Origin: Diorhabda sublineata
Taxonomy: Eukaryota > Arthropoda > Insecta > Coleoptera > Chrysomelidae
Assembly: GCF_026230105.1 (NCBI RefSeq)
Contig: NC_079479.1
Coordinates: 14,147,734-14,211,733 of the forward strand
Length of the DNA: 64,000 bases
Reading direction: 5' to 3'
Position 1 is the stretch's first letter. Each line of letters opens with the position of its first letter. The notes below the pieces were generated by a model. It was not told the DNA's origin and did no database searches. It saw only the letters and a program-made list of their open reading frames with translations. A program made the position numbers and the translations under genes. Positions 59,967 to 64,000 of this stretch are shown piece by piece.

Positions 59967-61165
59967 GTTTTATACCTCTCCAAGTAGCACAAAACAACAG
60001 CTTTTGTAGCTTGTATTCCTAGCTTGCCTATACATTGGACATGAGTTATTCATGGTACCATCAATCAGCCACATAAATAACGGCCACCACCATTTCTTCA
60101 CAAGAAAACTCATTCTCTTATAACCGATGTCCTCATCTATACGATCAGTTCCTCTCATGTTTTTGTTGTACTGATTTATCAGGCTAAAGTTTTTCTTCTT
60201 TTTCTGACAAAATCTTTTCATCATCGCCACATCTACATTATAGTCCACCCATTTGCAAATGAGAATCTCATCTTCTTTTCCCATAACAGCTGTCGATGTC
60301 CTCCTATCCATTTCGCTCATGGTCACTTTATTCGGCAGCGGGCAATCTTTTTGAGTCTGGTTCTCTCGAATCGTGCCTGTTCCGTGGAGGCACTAAAATA
60401 TTCAAACCAATTTTTTCTCTTCTAGCAAATTGAACAAAAGTAGAAGATGAGGACTGCAGCTTTTCCAAATATCCCATTATATGTTTTATTTGATGCCTGG
60501 ATCTTCCTTTGGTATATTTCGAAGTCAATCAAGTATCTAGCTTTTGATACACCTTACTTTAAAGCCAAAACGGATTGTCTTTTCGCGTATGAACTGCTTA
60601 GATCCATATTATACCATCGATTCGCATGAGACGAAATATTTAGAAAAATTTATTTTCAACATATCCATGAGTGGGCGCAACTTGTTGATTTTGTCTTTAA
60701 AATCGAATGTATCATAATTTGCAAGATCCTATCTCTTCTTAAGCAATTCGAAACCAAGACATTATAAACATCCAACTTCATTTTCCAATAAAACCTCCTG
60801 CCTGGTAATATCTTGTATTATTGTATAATTGTAAGACCCTGTGGTAAATTTATCATATTGTATATTTGGTGAATCACCATCAATCCTTGTCCTTTTTCTC
60901 TTCTTCGCATATTCAGACACTTCGAATTTCTCCCCAAGGCGGTTATATCATCACTAATTAACTGCCTAGAAGTTAGGTTGTCTATGAGTCCTCCTTCGTC
61001 TTCATCAGCACTGTTTTCTTCTGTCAGAATATTTAGTTTAGGCCGAGCACTATAAATGCCAGCTACTTTTTCTTAGACACCACTGCCATCAGGTTGTGCA
61101 GCATCTTCATTCCCTTCTAGGACATGGAGAGATTCTTCAAGAGTCAGACCAACCTAAAAACTAAA
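59967..61165 (-). mobile_element. piggyBac-like transposase relic
   Basis: N-terminal acidic part: GLTLEESLHVLEGNEDAAQP, then ILTEENSADEDEGGLIDNLT. Then KINKLRPLMDML, FGKAAVLIFYF, TGTIRENQTQKDCPLPN (after a gap), and from 60326 a clean 118-codon stretch MTMSEMDRRTSTAVMGKEDE, ILICKWVDYNVD, NQYNKNMRGTDRIDEDIGYK and KKWWWPLFMWLIDGTMNNSC. The order fits a PGBD-type piggyBac transposase of about 550-600 residues. The middle of the catalytic domain is deleted or unreadable. The Asp in GTDRIDE is present. No TTAA-flanked ends were fixed and no C-terminal Cys-rich domain is seen after CPMYRQ. Confidence 0.85.
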
Positions 61166-61463
61166 AATAAATAGCAATAAAACATAATTTGAAAATATAT
61201 ATTTTGATATAGACTGAAACACCCCATATTTTGGTACATTTTTGTAATAAACTTGACTTTAATATCAAAATAATATAGAATTGTTAAGTTTTCTACAAGG
61301 CTTCAAGAAAGTTATAACCGATTTTCCTTAAAAATCGTGAAAAGTTCAATACCCTGTACAATATGAGAAACATTCATTAATGAGGATCAGTTGCATCTAA
61401 AGCATTCGATTAGTTGTGAAAATTCTGGAAAATTATTCATTTTATTATTATACATTGAATCTG

Positions 61464-61528
61464 ATACAGGGTGAATCAAAATACTAATAAAATATTTCCA
61501 CGGAGTTTTCAAATGAATCACCCTGTAT
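61464..61528. repeat. 65-base sequence with 15-bp inverted ends
   Basis: ATACAGGGTGAATCA at 61464-61478 and TGAATCACCCTGTAT at 61514-61528 pair at 14 of 15 positions. ACAGGGTG ends are common in small insect DNA transposons. A possible tiny MITE. Confidence 0.6.
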
Positions 61529-61707
61529 TTCATATAAATATCGAAAAGTATTACCGAAATACTTTTTTTGCTACCGAGTATTTTCTATATTTCTATAAAA
61601 TATCAGATTTTGACAAATAGATCCTAGCCAACCACAGTAATGTTACTGTATATTTGAAGATCTCGGTTTATTATATTTAATGTTGAAGAATTCCATACCG
61701 TTACATT

Positions 61708-61710
<3 letters not shown>

Positions 61711-61738
<28 letters not shown>
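61711..61738. repeat. TA microsatellite
   Basis: Fourteen TA units. Confidence 0.95.
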
Positions 61739-63301
61739 GATTCGAGAATTGACATAAGATTGAACTCAAATCATCATTAATAACTTTCTCAGTAGGAACT
61801 AATCAACTATTGTAAATAGTTACAAACCATACGTACTTTACAAGGTACACTGATCATATTTGCAAAACATGTTACTCTTATTCTCCATTAAGCGCGCATC
61901 CAAATAATAACAATGGAATATCATCCATCTTAATGACTACATGATTATTTCGAAAAGATATATGTATATCATTAATCATTCGAAAAAGAAGATGAAGTCA
62001 ACGACGGTGTCTACTAGACCGATAATCAAAATATGAGATAACAAATCAAGTACTACGATCAAGGATAATCGAACATACGGGTTGACTTTCAAATGTTGGT
62101 ACTCTTTTAGCTTAAAAGGATGTTGTTGATTTAACAAAACGTATTCCTATTATTGTTAAATTGGTGGAATGCGCTGAAGTTTTTCCTGGAAAATGATCAT
62201 CAATAATCAATCATGTTGCAATCGATTTTTATAATTTTTGAAATAGCAAGTTGTATGACTCAATTTATTTTTGGTCTTCTATGTACAAATTTAGTAAGAC
62301 ACATCGCATCAAACACGCAGTAACTGTGGTAATTACATATTTTAAACAGTCAATTAAAAGTTGTTTCACAGTTAACTCACTTTGCACATTCCGCACATTG
62401 GTTTGTGATTTCTCCGTTGGTGTGGTACGATTCTTAGACTAAAATGGGTCATTTGTTCATATAAACTTATGGTATTGGAGTTATAGTGGTGATAAATTGC
62501 TATTTCTTCCCATTTTCTGATTGCATGTTGTTGTATGTATGCATTTATCTTGTTGTTTCTGCAAATTCCTCAAGTGTTTCTATAATGGCAAACCGTTCAG
62601 CAGTGTTAATAGATGCAATAGACGGGAAATCAAAAGATTTTGACTTTGATTTTTGAGAAAACTATTTATTTATAACACTTTTCTAAAAGCAACAACATAA
62701 TTAGTATATTTAGAAGTCGTTGGTATTGATAATTAAATTTGTATTATTACAGAAGTTTAGTTCCTTTGATAGATCATTCTTTGGGACTGGAGAAGTTGAG
62801 GTAGACTGTTCGCAGAGTTTGTATTTTACAAGTAAGAAGGGTTGAATAATATTTGTTATATTACTTTTTTCATTTGTATGGATAATTTCCATGTATCCTT
62901 CTGCTTGAAAGAACGCCTTTCTCCGTCTCTTTTCAGAGTAATCAAATCATCGCTGCTTTTTACTAACATAGTTGCTGGAGAACGCCTTAAACCCATATTA
63001 GATATTTTCTCTATAATTTTCCAGATTCTGGCATTTTACAACAAGTTTTGGGACAACGCTGATGGTATGGTATCCACCACCTACGATTTCGGTATGCAAC
63101 AAATAATCTGCTGTTCATATTTTGAACTGTACTTTTTTTTATGAATAGCGTCCACAGCCTGACGCTTCAAAAAAATAATAGCTTTTGGAAATTATGTTCT
63201 GAAAACAATTTCCTTCATAGTTGAATTCTTTAAGATCGAGAACCGACTCCATAACGTGCAAGATTTCATATTCATGGCTTCTTCGACAACATAAATTAGA
63301 A
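61739..63301. other. no clearly recognised gene
   Basis: The 100-codon ORF at 62842-63144 (+) and its complement have no domain. A minus-strand stretch near 62650-62560 (FDFPSIASINTAERFAIIE, TLEEFAETT) is open and protein-like but unrecognised. Confidence 0.4.
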
Positions 63302-64000
63302 CAGTGGTCGCCAAAAAGTCGATCGCGAGCTACCGGTGGCTCGCGGTGTAATTTTGAGTAGCTCGCGATGATGCTCAGCGGGTTGGCAACACTAAGTGTC
63401 TGGGAGCGCTGCAGCCGATTAGTCATCATGTTTTTACTTCGCAGACAGTTATTGTCGCACGGGTAGCCAAAGTGAGGTTATGTCTGTGCCGTATGTGTTT
63501 GATTCACATGTACACAAATGTTGAGCTTCGTTTCAAGACAGTTCGCAGTGGAATTCAAAAAGATTATCCGCTGAATACAGCTTTAAGAAAAGAGAAGGTA
63601 ATGCAGTAAAATCTCATCTTAATGTACAAGAGTCAAGTTTTTTTAAAACACTAGACAGAATCAAGGCAGCTACCGAGGCGTCATTCCCGGTTTCCAAGGT
63701 CATGGCTCAGCATAGAAAACCATACGAAAATGGTGAGTTGATTAAAACTCCATTTTTAGAAGAAATATTTTGATAACTTCAACAACAAAGCTAGGATCAT
63801 GTCTACTATTAAATCTGTTCAGCTTTCTGTTAATACAGTGATGTGAAGAGTTGAAACAATGAGTTCTGATTTAGTTTCACAGCTTAAAACTGATTTTGAT
63901 CATTGTAGTTATTTTTCCTTACCACTTGACGAATCAACTGATATATAGTTATACAGCCCAGTTGGCTATTTTTGTGAGAATGGTATTTGAAGATTTTGAA
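63302..64000 (+). mobile_element. hAT transposon, left end and transposase N-terminal half, runs off the window
   Basis: The element opens with CAGTGGTCGCCAAAAAG, a hAT-type terminal repeat, followed by the subterminal GATCGCGAGCTACCGGTGGC and a second GTAGCTCGCGA. The 8 bases before it, AATTAGAA, are the candidate target duplication. Coding blocks: RFKTVRSGIQKDYPLNTALR (BED finger end), then after a frameshift ESSFFKTLDRIKAATEASFP, VSKVMAQHRKPYENGELIKT, SVQLSVNTV, RVETMSSDLVSQLKTDFD and HCSYFSLPLDESTDI. The last is the hAT catalytic block 'FSLALDESTD' with its Asp. Stops after NTV and STDI show that it is dead. It resembles the ZBED/SCAND3/GTF2IRD2-type hAT group. Confidence 0.8.

Noticed and set aside
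1..64000. CRISPR arrays, operons, ribosome binding sites, endogenous virus
   Set aside because: No regularly spaced repeats, no prokaryotic gene layout, and no envelope or viral polymerase reading; the gypsy relic has only gag-protease remains.

Overview
This is a strongly AT-rich piece of an animal nuclear genome, almost certainly an insect. The evidence is a spliced transporter gene with GT/AG introns, a dense layer of decayed insect-type transposons (mariner, piggyBac, hAT, IS630/Tc1-related, gypsy, several LINE types) and a short run of TTAGG, the insect telomere motif. A beetle or a hemipteran would fit, but the order is a guess. There are no operons, tRNA or rRNA genes, CRISPR arrays or bacterial signals.

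Region 1-9,820 holds the one host gene I can support: a minus-strand major-facilitator transporter of the SLC46 / proton-coupled folate transporter type. Five exons join in frame with correct splice sites. The last one or few codons blocks probably lie left of base 1. All four internal introns are in view. Three of them carry repeats: intron 4 has dispersed repeats, intron 3 a LINE fragment, intron 2 a piggyBac fragment.

Region 9,820-52,600 is intergenic and repeat-rich. It contains a foldback-like element (11.2-12.0 kb), a decayed mariner (14.5-15.4 kb), a gypsy relic with a zinc knuckle and dead protease (20.1-21.1 kb), a cluster of three mariner relics (28.4-30.2 kb), further mariner pieces at 31.3, 33.5 and 35.1 kb, and many LINE fragments. 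The best-preserved mariner is at 40.9-42.0 kb. A 120-codon unrecognised ORF at 45.2-45.5 kb has a polyadenylation signal directly at its stop and may be a small host gene.

Region 52,600-58,700 is a patchwork of repeated units: a TSO1/CXC-like ORF seen in many insect repeats, and a DDE transposase with an 'HDGAP'-type motif. The units appear two or three times, in opposite orientations and in a permuted order.

Region 58,700-64,000 holds a minus-strand piggyBac relic (60.0-61.2 kb), a small inverted-repeat element, a TA microsatellite and the left end of a hAT element that runs off the right edge. Coordinates of relics are approximate because they were read by eye from broken frames. No transposase here looks able to work: every one shows stops, frameshifts or missing parts.
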